Below, piece by piece: positions 1 through 13,299 of a stretch of DNA of 64,000 nucleotides (position 1 is its first letter; the number at the start of each line of letters is the position of its first letter). Source of the DNA: Orthonyx spaldingii (Eukaryota > Chordata > Aves > Passeriformes > Orthonychidae); assembly GCA_013397795.1 (NCBI GenBank), contig VZTJ01002466.1, positions 2,233,637-2,297,636 of the forward strand. Direction: 5' to 3'. Under the pieces are notes generated by a model. The model searched no databases and was not told the origin of the DNA. It was given only the letters and a program-made list of their open reading frames with translations. The translations under genes were made by a program, and so were the position numbers.

Positions 1-385
1 TCAGCAGACTTCAGTTGGGGAAATACTGAGGTTAACATACAAAAACACTGATCACAAATGTTACATGAATCCAAGTGACTGATGGAATTTCAGCCATTGA
101 CTGTGATAACATGGGTAAGCTTCTGTTAATCTACAGATGTCGTATTAACACTGAGCTATTTCCCAGTTCTCATTAGCAATATGCTTTGATTGGGGTAGAA
201 GGTGTTAGCTGTAGTTCCCCTTCAGTGAGCTGTTTAATCATTGGAGCTTACTGGCAGTGGGATTTGGGGGACTTACATGATCACAAAGTGAATTAAGAGT
301 AAAACAATACCCTCCCTCTGGCTTCTCTGGGATAGTGCACAGGGGAGGGAATGGGTTCAGAGCAGCTCTGTTTCCCCATTTAAGT

Positions 386-473
386 GGTACTGGTGTGCTC
401 CAGTGAGGACTAAGGAGGAAGCTGCTGCCTCCTTAGTCAAGATCTTCCTGGTTTTCAGGAGCACACTCAGACC
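386..473. repeat. Compound fold-back inverted repeat (88 nt)
   Basis: GACTAAGGAGG (408-418) and CCTCCTTAGTC (428-438) are perfect 11-base arms around a 9-base loop. Outside them GTGTGCTCC (393-401) pairs perfectly with GGAGCACAC (458-466). GGT-CTG (386-392, one bulged A) pairs with CAGACC (468-473). Between inner and outer stems lies an asymmetric internal loop of 6 and 19 bases. No function is known. Confidence 0.75.
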
Positions 474-3400
474 AGCTCTCCTGCAGTGATCAGCACATGC
501 CAGTGAACTTGTTGTAGCATGTTTAGCCACACGTTCTTGTTGGCTTACTGAAGTCTGATCCAAAGCTTACTGCAGATACAGGGAAGATTCATGTACTTCT
601 TCAGTGGCCTTTGGTCTACCCTGTGGAGGCAAAAATACAACTGTGATAGATACATGGGTGAGTGAACCCTACATTACCACCACATTTCACTCTGAGGAGA
701 TGGCAAAAGGGATTCTGCAGCCCAACCTTGTGCGTCCCAGAGCAGTAAAAGCAACATGAATCCTACTTAATAAGTAATTCAAAAGCACTTTCTGGTTTGT
801 GAATCATCTGCATCCCAGACTTTCTGAGGCTCTTGGGTAATGAGACAAGAATAGTACAGCTTCTTGTAGTCATTTCTACCTGCTCACTGGGCTGCCAGCC
901 TGCTCTGGACCTAATTTTGGGCTGTTCTTTTAAAATGCTCTCTGCCACTAAGCAATTCTCATCTAGAGATCTCAGACATGAAGTAATCCTCCCAGCTTTT
1001 CTATTAAAAAAGCCAACTACCATTAAACCTGTTTTACAGGTGGGTAGGCTGAGCTCCAGTCTGCCTGAGATCACAAAGTGTTATATAGGGCCAAACTGCC
1101 TGGGCTGACACATTCCTGCAGCAGGGATGACCACCTTCCTTAGAGGAAAAGAGTGCTGAGGCATAGGGAGGGCTGCCCTCTGTTTGTGTACATGCTTTGC
1201 ACATGACTGTGAAGCAAATCAACCTCACTGGCTGCATGGCTGGAATCCAGGTGTCCCTCAGATGAAGATGCAAGTGTAGGGTAAACTAAAACACCGTGCT
1301 GGGCTCTTTGTGCTGAGCCCTGGGACTGGTGGGAATGCACAGCTCTGCCTGATTGCTTATGCCTGAGTCACCTCCTTCAGCATTTGCCATTGCCTAGCAT
1401 GTTAGCATGCTGCCTGCTGGATAATAAATGACTTCATCTGCTGCAGCAGTGAGGATACTATTAAAAATTAACCCTGGGAAATGGTCCTGCATATTTTTTC
1501 AGTCAGAGCCAGACAAGGGGGAAGAGGAGAGGAATGCTGTTGAAATGGGATTTGCAGAAAAGGCAAGTGATGAGTTTTTAGTAATAGGGATGGTTCAGGC
1601 TTCAGTTTAATCACTGCAGTTGTTGGCAATCAATGATCAAAATTCAGAGGGCTTAAGGCACTTGATAAAGTTAGAAGCAGTGCAGGTAGAAAAGACTCAA
1701 TAGGCATATTGCAGAGGAGGTCAAAGAATGGGATAAATGGGGATTAGTGTGCTGACATGTAATTTATGACCTGTTTGGAGAAATAAATGAATTTATCATG
1801 TGGATGTTATTACCACTTGTAAGGAATGATGCCTGTAGATGAAACACTCTCTAGTTTTGGCTTATGTATTGCACACTTTTCTCATACAGTATCACACTTA
1901 GGACCACACCCTACCTATAGTAGCATTCAGAGTATATTTACAGAAGTGAAGGATTTGTATTAAATATCTCAGGAAATAGAGCAACTGGCAGACAGATATT
2001 TCATTTTCTTGGCTTCTCTTGCCTCCAGCACCCACACAGTATCCATCAAATTGTCTGAAGTCAAACCCTCACAGGCTGCATTTGAAGCTTGGGCAAGGAG
2101 CCAGGCTGGTTTAGAGAGCAAAGTCCTGTCTGTTCACACGCACTTACCACTGTCTGCGTGCTGCAGTCTGGAGCAGAGGAGCTCAGCCTTAGGCTCAACA
2201 AAAAATACCCCCTTAACTCCCTTTGCATCGTTCCAAGAAAGGGATTTGGTCTGAAGTCTGCAGACACTCATATTAATGATCCCATTGTTGACACAAAAAT
2301 TGCACCTTGTTCTGAGACGCCATTCAGCTGGCTTTGGTACAGCAGCGAGCAGCACATCCCATCCTGAGCCCATCCTGGGGGATGTCCCAGCTCCTTGAGC
2401 TGCTCCATTCGTAGATGGTTGGTTCCTATAGATGGTCTGGATGGCAACACAGGCTGTAATGCCAGGTGCAGTGACTGTGCAAGCAGATCTGCCCTCTGGC
2501 TGGCATGCTTTTTTCCAGAAGCATATTGTAGCTGTTGATTTCACAAATGTACTGTGATATGACAGCACTTATCCAAGGGCCAAGCTGAGGTCTGCATGTC
2601 TGTCCTGAGTCACCTGCTCATCTCCATGTGGCAGAGGTATTTTAAAATGTTGGGCTTCAGCAGATATTATGCTGCAGCAGGAAAAATGATATAAAGTTCC
2701 TTCATGAACAGTGCTACAAATCTGCTGGATGAAAAGTACTCAGATGTCCAAGTTGGAGACAATTCCTACTCTAAGATCTTTCCTTACCTGTGATATTTAA
2801 GGAACCATGGTTGAAATATTGCTCAGGCTAATTCCTACATTTTATTTCTTGTCTCTCCTTTCTCCATCCAGACAGAGCTTTGTCATTAGCCCTAGTCCCT
2901 GGTAGCTACCTACAGCTCTTGCTGCAGCCAAGCACGGTGCTGGAACAAGGATTTTATTTTAATGATTACTGACCAGGAGTTATCACAACGGTTGTCATCA
3001 ACACAACACCAATTTATAAACATGGTCTTCGTGGAGGTTTTGGAAAGCCCAATAGCTTAGTTTGGCACCGCTTTGCAGAGTAGATGGTCCATGTTGAAAT
3101 CACTTCCTTTAACGTCAATAGGTTTGAGATCACACCCATGGTGTGGTTATTTATTTCCCTCCACTTCTCCCCCATGTCCCTCAGGTCTCTGTATTCCACT
3201 CTCCAGGTTGCCAAGGGCTGTGTGTGTTGCTCATGTGTTGTGAGGCGAGTATCTCAAAGAAGAAAGAAGTGACCTGTGCAAACAGCTGTAGGCATACGTC
3301 CAGCTTCCCAATTCTCTAGAAAAGGAAGTTGTGATCTACGCCTGGAAAATCTGCTTCCACAAACCAGGAGTTAACCAGTAAACAATGAATATATAGTTGC

Positions 3401-6400
3401 GTCCTAGACACTTGTGTTTCCACTGACTTTTGAGGGGAATGAGAAGGAAATGTATTTCTAACACCAGCTCAACTTGTAACCCGATCTGCTATTGCAAGGG
3501 AGGAATCAACTGATAACTTAGATATTAGCCAGGTGCCAGTGTTTGGTACACAAGATTACTTGGAATGGTCTGTTATGAACATCCCTGTGTTAGTACATCC
3601 ACAGCATGGCATAGGGAAGTGACCATTGTAGGGCAGGGCAGGACAGGGGAAGCTTGTGTGTATTCCAAGGAAGACAGGTTCTGCCAGTGGTGCTGTGTCA
3701 GGAGTTGTTGGGGGGGGATAACATTTCACTTTGTCAAAAGTCCATCTCCATTGCTAACAACGGTGGGCAAGGCTGGGAATGAAAGATCTTTGCTCAGACT
3801 GTGAAGGAAGTGAATGAAGGTGAGTCACAGTCACAGGAGCATCATGACTCCTACAGATAACAGTAGTTTGTGGATATGGGAGGACTCCCATTCTGAGTTT
3901 CTGTCTTCTGAAAGGATTTGCTCAGCCCGATGCACACCACCCAGCTGAGGCACTAGGAGTTTCTATTAAACCACTATAAGAGTTAACCCAGGGTCTCTTT
4001 TAAAGTGTTTCAAGAAAAGAGGATGCAGTGCTCATGACCAAAGAGCAGTGATAAAGTGCAGGTTTTCATGGCCAAAGAGCTGGCCTAAAAGCACGACTGG
4101 AGTCCCCTGTGGAAGACAGCATGCCACGTTCACTGCCATGTGCTGTCACGAGACAGTGGGGCTGCTGACAGATCCAGCCTTGAAAACAAACTGTCAAGCA
4201 AGGCTTTTGAGGTAGGTGTGAGATTTGTGTGGACTGGGATGTGTTTTATGGTTTTCAATACTTGGAAACACTACCTGAGCATCTGTCTGGGTCTCAGCCA
4301 GCATGCTGAGTTAGGTAATGAAGCTGAATTTTACTGAAACTTCTAGACAGTGCATAAAACATAAAGAAGTATACCAATAATCCATCTTTTCTCATCACTA
4401 ATCTAACTTAGCTGCTGGAATGTAAGTACCCAGTCCTTTTTCTAAGCACACGTTATGCAAAATCGGAGCCAGGGCTCTAAAGAGAGTGTCTGGAAATCAG
4501 GTCTCTCCTGTCATTTTGGGGACAGGGAAACATTCTTCATTCTCTATGAGGATAGGATTCCTTCTAGTAGTCTAGAGGAAATTATACATGGCAATGACCC
4601 AAATATAGATGAATCCTAAGGCTTTCCAAAGAGGCTATCCATGGAAAAGGCAATCTGAGCTCCTTAAATTGTAGGGAAAATCCCAGTATGGTATGGTGGT
4701 GTGTTGCATCACTTTTCATTCCTGTATAGTACTTGCTGAACTCAACTCCAGGCTGCCTGCAGCAGAAGCAGATGTGTAGGGTCAAGGGTTCCTGTGACTG
4801 GGCAGAGAGGACCATTTTTGCCTTTGCTCAGTTCATTCACTGATGCTGAGCCAGAAGGAAGCACAAATCACGTCATTGACTGTGGAGGTGAAACACCCCT
4901 GGGACTGAGCAAGGCGTTTGAGGCAAAAGGGGCACTTTGGCTCTTAGAATGTTAGTACAGGGAGCTGTGTCTGCCAGGCTACAGACGTTGGCCCTAGGAT
5001 TGCATGGGTGAGCACAGGGATGCACAGGGTATACAGTGTTTGTTCCAGTCTGCAGAACTGCCTGGCCCCTTTTCTCTACCTGCTAATCTCCCTCCACAAC
5101 TGCAGACTGCACTCCAGCCACCTTATTTCCTGCCCTGCAGGACAGGGATTTGTTGAGGACTTTTGCCAGAGCTGTTGTCTGCAGTGTGGCTCACAGTGGT
5201 GCTGTTGCTGTGATGGCTGAAAGCCTTGGTGTACATGAGTTGCATTCAGAGTAAGCTCTGGACTGTGCAAAGTGCATGCAAACTAGTGGTGTAATGGAAT
5301 GCAAACTGGTGCTTTGACCTGATTAAATTTTTTTAGAGCCCCCATTTCTCCACTGCTTCACATCATATGTTGTCGCTTACACCAATGGGAAGTGAAAATA
5401 ACAACCCTTTTCTGATCTGGTAACGTTTTATGGTGGCTTTGCATTGGCACAAAAAGCAAGTACATGTTGGAAAGCTGCTGGTTCCCCTGTCTGAAGACAA
5501 CTAGATGAATTTCACAGCTAAATCCTGCTTGGAAAAACAAAGCTAAAAAGCACAATGAGGCCACAGGTTCCTTTACACTGCATCAAGTGATGAAAAAGAA
5601 TAAGTATTGCTCCTGAAAAACTGTGGTGAAAGAATCATTGACTTCAACTCCTTTCCAACATCAATTCATTTTCCCCTTAGTTTAATGTTGAAAACAAAGT
5701 TGTAATTCAATCATTGACCATGGAATTCATCCCAGAAGAAATGCAAGGACCACCAACAATGTGGTCCAGGTGTGGATTATAAATATCATCAGGAAGAGAC
5801 TTTCTGTGTCCCAGGGGCATTAATCCTGCAGCCAGTGTTCTTCCTTTTATATTTTGATTTTAAGTCTGCCATTTTTAAGGCCCCTCAGCAAGACCTTCTC
5901 TTGCAGAGGATTCCTACCACACCAAGCATGGTGCTGCCCCTAAACTGAATGAAGCCCTATAGTGGTACTACAGTTGTAACAATGTTGAGTTTTGTACCTA
6001 CCAGTCTGTGAGTAAAAATTACCATCTGGCAGCTGCAGAGTAGCTTTGGACTTGTCCCATACTGTGGGACAGGATATCATACCCTGGACAAGCAGATGTG
6101 TGCAGACAGCATCCTTGAGCTTTCCAAAACCAGCAAATAGTTTGACCCAAAAGAAACTGAGGAAGGTAGAGGGCCTTGAACAGAGGCACAAAACAATAAT
6201 AATTTATACACAGGCATTTCAAGTTACCATTGATTCATCTTGAGTCAGGAATTATATAGACAAGGGAGTACAAGCATTGTTTTCTGGCTCTCAGTATTTT
6301 TTTCAGATAAGAAGCTTTTGTTTCCTTTTTCCTGTAAAAATGGGAAGAAAAATATTACCTTTACTAATTTATTTACTTATTTACAACTTTTCATTAAAAT

Positions 6401-7764
6401 TAAGGCAGAAATAGGAAATAAGCCCTTCTAGAAATAGGCAGTCCTGGCTCAGTGGCTCAAATATTAATACAGTGCCCTATCTCACCTTTGCTACCCCATG
6501 TCCTTCATCCTAATCCATCATCTTGACTGCACAGTAATGCAGCGATTTCTGAGTTGAATCACTTGGTCATGAACCAGAATCTGCTTTTCTAAAGCAATAG
6601 TACAAAGGAAGGAAAGATCCCTCTGGTGTGGCATTTGCACTGGGTATTGCTTGAAAGTAAGTGGGATTCCACCAGAGTTCTTCCTTCCCAGCAGAGCTGA
6701 ATCAGGGTTTAATCTAATGAGACATCCCAACACAACTGAAGCCTATCTTAAGCTTACCTTTTCTCTAAGAGACCCTGCACCATGACAAGGTGTCATTTGC
6801 TGGTTTTATTGCCTTCTAGTACCCCAAAAATCTACCAAGCCAAGGAGGGTGTTCAGTTTCCTTGAGCGAGCATGCAGCAGTGAGAGGAGACCAGTTCTGT
6901 CACTCAGCACTCGTGGCTCAGGACCTCGGAAGCGCACGGTCACCTTCAAATGCCACACACAGTTTCTGTGCAACTTTGGTGACATCAGTAGTTTGGTTTA
7001 CTTGTTTATAGAAGCAAGGGCAACATAAAACTGTGAATGCCCATCTTTCAGTGTGAGTTAAAATACTCTATAAAAACCGTTATCAAAAGTTTTTCCAGGT
7101 CTAGTTCAGTTTGAAAAGATTCAGCTTTGTACAAAATGCCATATGTTTCCTGACGAAGCTTTCCTTTCTGATTGCAGTTTATGAATTCGCATAAGCCTGT
7201 GAAAAGGAGCAAAAACAAATGCCCAGATTCATTGAATCAGAGAAGATGTTTTATTAACTCGATTCTCTCATTGCCCTTTCTTTTCATGCCAGGTGCAGTG
7301 ACAGCAAAATAAATTCAATTCGCAGACTCCTGTCATCCTCCGGATCTTTGGATCAGTTGTTTTTCCCTCTCAGCCTCATTCATTGCTTCTGAGGATGAAC
7401 TTCTAAACACCTGCTGTGGTCGAAACTGTTCTTACATCATCTCCTGAACACAGTGACTTCAATCACATGAAATCATGAGGTTAATACCACAGTTGAGACT
7501 TCAAAGCTGTTTCTGCAGTCCTGAGCTGGTTTTTTTGGAAAATGTTACGTTAACTGCTAGTTCTTAACCAATAGAAGAATTACCAAAGTTGTCAGTGTTC
7601 TGCTTATCATGCAATACAAGAAAATTGCAGAATTTTCTAGCAGAACTTCAGTCTGGATGGGGGTGGCAGTATCATAGCATGAATTCTCCAGTTAATCTCA
7701 GATCAGTTTTGACTTTTGTCTTTTTGTATAAAATGGAGATGAATATCCTTGTTCTGTATTACCT

Positions 7765-7824
7765 ACTTGAATCAGATGACCTTTAAAAGGTCCCTTCCAA
7801 CTGAAACTATTCTATGATTCTAGG
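7765..7824 (+). mobile_element. CR1 LINE 3'-end fragment
   Basis: The stretch runs from a GATGACCT motif through GGTCCCTTCCAACTG to ATTCTATG plus a degenerate second octamer. This is the CR1 3' tail pattern typical of birds and other sauropsids. Only about 60 bases remain. Confidence 0.75.
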
Positions 7825-10084
7825 AAACTGGTAGTCGTGCTAGAAAAGGGATTTTTCACAAGAAAACAGGTGATTACAGGGCTGGCTAATGAGGGTGAGA
7901 GATCATGCTGCAAGGGGAACTATCTTCAGAAAGACACTTTGAACCAATCTTTCAGAAGGATGAAGACACTGATATATATCTAAATGACTCTGATGGGGTT
8001 ATGTGCAATAGCAGAAAACTTTCCTCTGACCAGAAAGTTCCTTCTGGTTCTGTGTTTCTGAGTTGTAGTACAATGAAATTCCTAAATGTTAATAATGCAA
8101 GTAGCAACAGTGATTATCTATTGATCAATAATATTAATTAGAGACTGGGTTGATTGGATGTTGCTTGTGACTGAATAAAACTAGGAGAACAGACAAATCT
8201 CTTCTTTGTAAGATAAGACTCCCAAAGGAAAAGGATGTTCATCTAGGCTTGGTTTTCAGAGGAGGCTTCACCCGATTCCTGTTCATTTGGGTAGCACGAA
8301 TATAATTAATCTTGAGTAACACATTTTGTGAAGTTCCTATGAAGCTAAGATCAGAATCAGGTCCACTGTCTCCAAGTGGGTCCAAGGTATGCTATTTGTC
8401 AATATTAATATTCTAAAACTTTCTTGGATAAACTGAAACATAACTTTTCTTTCCTATAAAGCTTCATGAATGTACAACATGGTTCCTGGATAGAGATCAC
8501 ATCAGCTCCACAGTCATTAATTTACGGGTTTCTCACTGACCGTAGCTCAGCTCTGGGCATGGTGCCAGCACAATTACAGTAACTCTGAATAAAGAGACAT
8601 AAAGCTTCTGTATCTACCCTGAAATTCTGCCAGAATTTTCTCTTCCTCAATGATGGAAAGATTCATTTCTTCAATTGGTTTCAAATAGTTCAGACTGTGT
8701 TGGCCATAAGTAAATTATTTCCAGCAGAACAAGGAAAAGAAGAAAACTACCATGCAGATGTGTGCGTACACAACATACATACTGCACAGATAATCTTTGG
8801 AAAGTGTGTCCCAAGAAGGTGTATGTTGGGAAACTGAGTCAAGGTGACTTGAGCTAGTTACCTGGAAAAAAAATTACAGAATTGGGAATAAAATTCCAGG
8901 GGCAGATGCTTGATTCAGTATTGTTTTCACTGAATCACACTACCTTCCTGAAGCACGTCAAGGCCCATTGCCTTCCTTCCTGTGAAGAAGGGCAGCTGGA
9001 TTGCAATGACACCAGGTGGAGCTGAGTGCGCTCATCACCTTGGAAAATCAGGCCCCTGGAGAATTTCTCTGATGTTGACCGTCAGACCCTGCAAGAGGGG
9101 AGTCAACACATTTCCTGACCAATGGTCTAAGTGTTTTCCAAACCCTAGAGTAAATTGAATGTAGTTGCAGAGGAAATGCTGATGCAATCCACTAGCAGCT
9201 GCTCCTCTCCCACATCCTCACAAAAGCACGGAATATATGGGAGATATGAGGGGGTGAGTGCATGCAAGTAGTGGAGTCAAAACCCCAGCCTCTTCTACAT
9301 GGCAGACAAAACTCTGTGCCTTCCTGCCTCCAAGACAAACACTGCTATGGGCTGCTCCCATGAAAACGCTGGGTACCATCCTGAATGTTAACCCTGGAAA
9401 AGCAGGCTTTTCACATGGGACCACTGAGCTTACAATCACATTTTCCTAGGTGCCTGATTTATGAATCCTATATTGAAATGTGGAAATGTAGGCATCTTCT
9501 AAGTGTGAGTGAGAATGGTAAGAGCTGCACTAGAGTTGCACTCTTGCACCGAGATGTTTGATAATGTCACCGACAAAAGTTGAACCACATCTGTTGGATC
9601 CAGATTATGATAAACTTCATTCTTACATGTCTAATCTTCTGACAACTCTGGTCTGGAAATGTAATCTTTTAATCTGTTTGGTTTTTAGTTTTTTGGGGGT
9701 TTTTTTGGATGCAAAATCATTTGGTGAAACCAGCCTTGCTACCTACCACAAGCTGTAATTTTTGGTCTTTAATACACTGCAGACATGTGGGATCACCTCT
9801 GTGCATGACGATATTGTTAGTTTTACATCAGCCAGCAAAGGTTTTGGATGTTACGTGGAACAGGGATATCCTCAAACCCTTCTTCAACCATGTGATCACC
9901 TGTTACCCAAACGCCACACAGGGGCCTGCTACCTTGCCCGTTCCGTTCCTTTCCTCAACGCTATGCCAACCCCTGCTGCCCCCATTTTGCTCCCGCTGTT
10001 TGCATGGCCACTTTTCCCATTGCTCCTCTGCTGTTCCCAGCCGTAACCCCTTCAAGCCTCGGGAGACTCTCCAGCCTCTCCTCT

Positions 10085-10138
10085 TCCTGGGGGCGCGGGC
10101 AGCGGGCGGGGCGGTGGCGCNCCCGGCACGGCCGCCAG
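10085..10138 (+). other. LRRC56: Candidate non-coding exon 1 (5' UTR) of LRRC56
   Basis: The GC-rich segment ends in GCCGCCAG followed by GTAGGAGC at 10139, a credible splice donor inside the CpG island. The left boundary (transcription start) cannot be read from sequence and is approximate. The next likely exon is either the candidate at 11423-11561 or the exon holding the start codon. Confidence 0.4.
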
Positions 10139-10194
10139 GTAGGAGCTGGCCCGTGGGAGAGAGGGAGGGAGCACTGGGAGCCCGGAGGTGGCTC

Positions 10195-10212
10195 TGTGTG
10201 TGTGTGTGTGTG
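10195..10212. repeat. (TG)n microsatellite
   Basis: About nine TG units in a row just downstream of the presumed exon 1 donor, followed by a G-rich stretch. It is short and likely polymorphic. Confidence 0.85.
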
Positions 10213-11422
10213 GTGGGCGTGGGGCTGGCTTCCCCTCCCTACGCCGGGCTTGTGCACCCGGGTTTAAAGGGAAAAAGGCCGTTGTGGTGACCACGGGGGT
10301 CGGTGTGGACACGCTGGGCTGGAGCGGCACATACTGGCTGGAGTGGGACACCTCCAATGCATCCCAGAGTTTGAAAACTCCACCCAAGTATGTCCATCAC
10401 TGTAGCAATCCAGCCTGTGTGCAGGTGGAAAGCGCCTGAGGCTGAAAGTCTCTGTTTATGTCAGCGTTGACAATGAACCTGGTGGGTGTAACAGTGTGTT
10501 TAAATTTTATGTTTTGGTGGAGTTCTGAGGAGAGCAAAGTCGATGAATAAATAGTCCCGGGCAGGTGTAAGTTGTAGAAGTATCCCCAGGTGTTTCATGC
10601 TGAGGGAATGTGGCTCCTCCATGGTGTCTCCTCAGCTTCTCTTGAAGGCCTGAAGAGACTCACCAGTGCCAGCCTTATGGCCCACTGGTGCCGGGCTTTG
10701 AGCTTTGTTCAGCTTCTTGCAGAAAGCGCTCAGGTGTGGTCCCTGTCCTGCTCATGAGCCCTCTGTGGTATGGAAAATGATTTGGGAATGAACTTGCTGT
10801 CAGCAAGAAACTCACTTTACCCACTCATAGTTTATAGCAGTCAGTAATTAGTTACTTGGATATCTGCAGCTCTCCGTTTGTCCTGTCTATGAGGCCTGTG
10901 CTATCCCGGCTGTGCACCTGTCTTCTATAGCTATTGATTCCTGATGTAAATGTTCCTGCTCACCTGTTACCTTCCATTTCGACTGCTTTCACTTGGCAGC
11001 ATTTTCTGACAACTGATATAGTGAAAGTATGCTAAATGTGGACATTAACCTTTTATCCCATGCTACCTCAATGGTGATGTTTTCTCTAACACAGAATCAA
11101 CTTACTCCTACCAGGAAACCGGTGTTCTTTTTGTTCAGTAAAAAACTTTTTTTTCCCCCCAACTATGTAGATTCTTCTCTATCAAGTCCTTCACCTTCTC
11201 ATGGTCTCTTTGGGAACTGTAATGAGTTACACTTTCATTAAGCTCTTCTAGGCTCTACTGCTTTGTGTCGTGTTCTACTTTTAACGAACATGGACTTCTG
11301 CTGCTACAGTGAATAAAGTACTTCTCTTTATTAATTGTTAAATGCTCGGAATCTCTCGGGTTTGTTTTGGTGTTTTGTTTTTTGTTCTGTTGAAGATTGT
11401 GTTCTTACTGTGGTTTTAGCAG

Positions 11423-11561
11423 GACATGGAACAATCAAATCACACTACGAGCACCTGTCAGTCAAGATAAGTGAAGATAAACGGCTGTGACTACTAAATT
11501 AAAATCCCTGTAGGAGAGGAAATGGAAATGATGCAGAACAGTAGTGGCATTGGAAGAAAAG
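11423..11561 (+). other. Candidate second non-coding exon of LRRC56
   Basis: A 139-base segment is bounded on the left by a T-rich tract ending TTTTAGCAG and on the right by AAAAG/GTAAAATA, so both splice signals are plausible and exon-sized. It carries a 14-codon ORF (ATG at 11426) and a second ATG at 11522 that stays open to the donor. There is no coding homology, so if real it would be 5' UTR. Chance splice-like pairs are common in 10 kb of intron, so this is only a candidate. Confidence 0.22.
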
Positions 11562-13269
11562 GTAAAATAATTTCAAATGTACAAATGACTGAAAATGTTT
11601 CAGAACTTTTTAAAATTACTCTCCCATTTAATGGTATTATTTTTCTTCATGTTATGTTGTCTGGTTTCAATTAGCTTAAAATCTTGGATTAAAAGCACAA
11701 TGTTCAAGCATGTCAGATCTCAGAGCTGCTGGTATTAATAGGTTTTGTTGTGGAGGTTGTGGTGGGTTTTTTTTCTGGACTTTGTGTTCTCTCTCTTGGC
11801 TTTAACACTGAGAATGATTATGCTCCTGTAGGTCTGACCTCTCAGGGGATTGATATGTGGATACATCTAACTGTGGGCAGCTCAGTTCGTTAGTTGTACA
11901 CTGCTGTCAGTAAAGGAACAGTCTCTGCCCATGGCCTGGGATGCCATCAGTCTGTTCTTACACAATTCAAGGGACCTGATCCTATATAAAGCAGGATGCA
12001 GATTCCATGTGAGACCAGATGCGAGTTTAGCACTGGCCTGGAATGATATTATTAATGATGGTACATGTGCTTTTCTAGCACTTCCTTAGGGGACACAGTT
12101 AAAGAAATCACATTTATCCTCAATGTTTGATATAGTATAAATGTTAGTTCTGCAAAACAGTAACATTATGTAATATACCATAAATTTGGGATTGCTACGT
12201 TTGTCACTAGTGGGAATGGGTTAATATTTATTTGTGAGGAATTATTAAGGAGTTATTTTTTTTCATTAGAAAATTAATTAGCTTTTCACAGAATTTAAGT
12301 ATTTAGATATATCTGCATAATTTTAGTTTACTCGTATAATGGTTAGTGTTTTTATACCTTCTATGGATTCACATGTGGCCTTGAAAAAGAATTGGAAGCA
12401 AAACCTCTTTTATACCAGTAGGGTCACAAGTACTTTTTACATACAAATCAGATGCAATAAATACTGATGTGTCTGTATTAAAAGGAAAAGATTGTGGACT
12501 CTGGATAGTTCAAAGAAACATTATCTGATATAAAAGAAATTCAGAAAGCACACATTTCATTGTAGTTTCTCACATCTGGAAACAGTATTAAAAGTGTAGC
12601 AAACTGGCTGTTTATCTGTCATATTTTACATCTTCAATTTTAAATTAATTTTTAGAATGGAGTTCTAAAACTACTTTGGTTTTCTTTTTTTTCAGTGTTC
12701 CTAGCATATGTGGTGATTGGGCATGGGTTTGCTGTATTTTAATGGAGTATCCACCCAAGTTCAAAGTGGGGAGAAGAAACATACATAGAATGAAGGGGCT
12801 TAAGTAAATTATTGATACTTGGGAAAGAGCATTCAGCTATTGTGTTTGTTAACTGAAAATATAATCTTGCAGCTGGTCAAACAAACAGTGTTAAAACTTC
12901 TGAGAATAGGAATTGGAAACAGTGGAGGTTCATGTACTGTCTCTATGGCCATATCTTGAATCTGATGTGCAAAGCTGATCATCCTGGAGGGTAAATGGCA
13001 GAACTGAAATTGTTTCCATTAAATGCTTCAGAGAGAAGAGGAGATGAAAAATGAGATGATGCAAAAGAAAGCTATAATTTAATGAATGGCATGAACAGTT
13101 GGATGTGTTCTCCATAATTCTAACTTTGACCTAATTTCTAATTTTAGCCTCCAAACAACCTATGCCTGTCTTCCACAATTTAAATAAATACAATGCAAAA
13201 ATGCACTTCCTCAGTTTTTAAAACCGCTTCCTGATAAAATTTCTGTGCCTTCTTTAGTCATTGGATGAC

Positions 13270-13299
13270 TATTTGTCATGTCTGGAGACATGACAAATA
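13270..13299. repeat. 30-base near-perfect palindrome
   Basis: Perfect 14-base arms, TATTTGTCATGTCT (13270-13283) and its reverse complement (13286-13299), are separated only by GG. It could fold as a tight hairpin or present a dyad site for a dimeric DNA-binding protein. It is not part of any repeat recognised here. Confidence 0.85.

Larger units (their letters stand above)
1..10050. other. Upstream intergenic region, no recognisable gene
   Basis: I found no exon with recognisable protein similarity on either strand. All frames are short and no RAS P-loop, switch or CAAX sequence occurs, although HRAS is the human divergent neighbour. Contents seen: a fold-back repeat at 386-473, a CR1 tail at 7765-7824, a G-run near 3710, and otherwise unique-looking AT-rich sequence. 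Non-coding exons or enhancers could be present but cannot be supported. Confidence 0.6.
10060..10330 (+). promoter_or_regulatory. LRRC56: CpG-island promoter of LRRC56 (inferred)
   Basis: This is the only strongly CpG-dense stretch upstream of the coding exons. It contains overlapping GC boxes (GGGCGGGGCGG at 10104-10114) and many CG dinucleotides in an otherwise AT-rich neighbourhood. No TATA box is evident, as is usual for CpG promoters of cilia genes. A good donor (CCAG/GTAGGAGC) sits inside it. Its use as the LRRC56 promoter is inferred from position and orientation. It might also serve a divergent gene, since in human HRAS lies head-to-head with LRRC56. One ambiguous base (10121) falls in it. 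Confidence 0.6.

Noticed and set aside
9709..10290. 193-codon open frame on the + strand, the longest in the window
   Set aside because: It crosses the CpG island, where CG-rich sequence has few stops. It holds an ambiguous base and a TG repeat translated as alternating Cys/Val, and matches no family I know.
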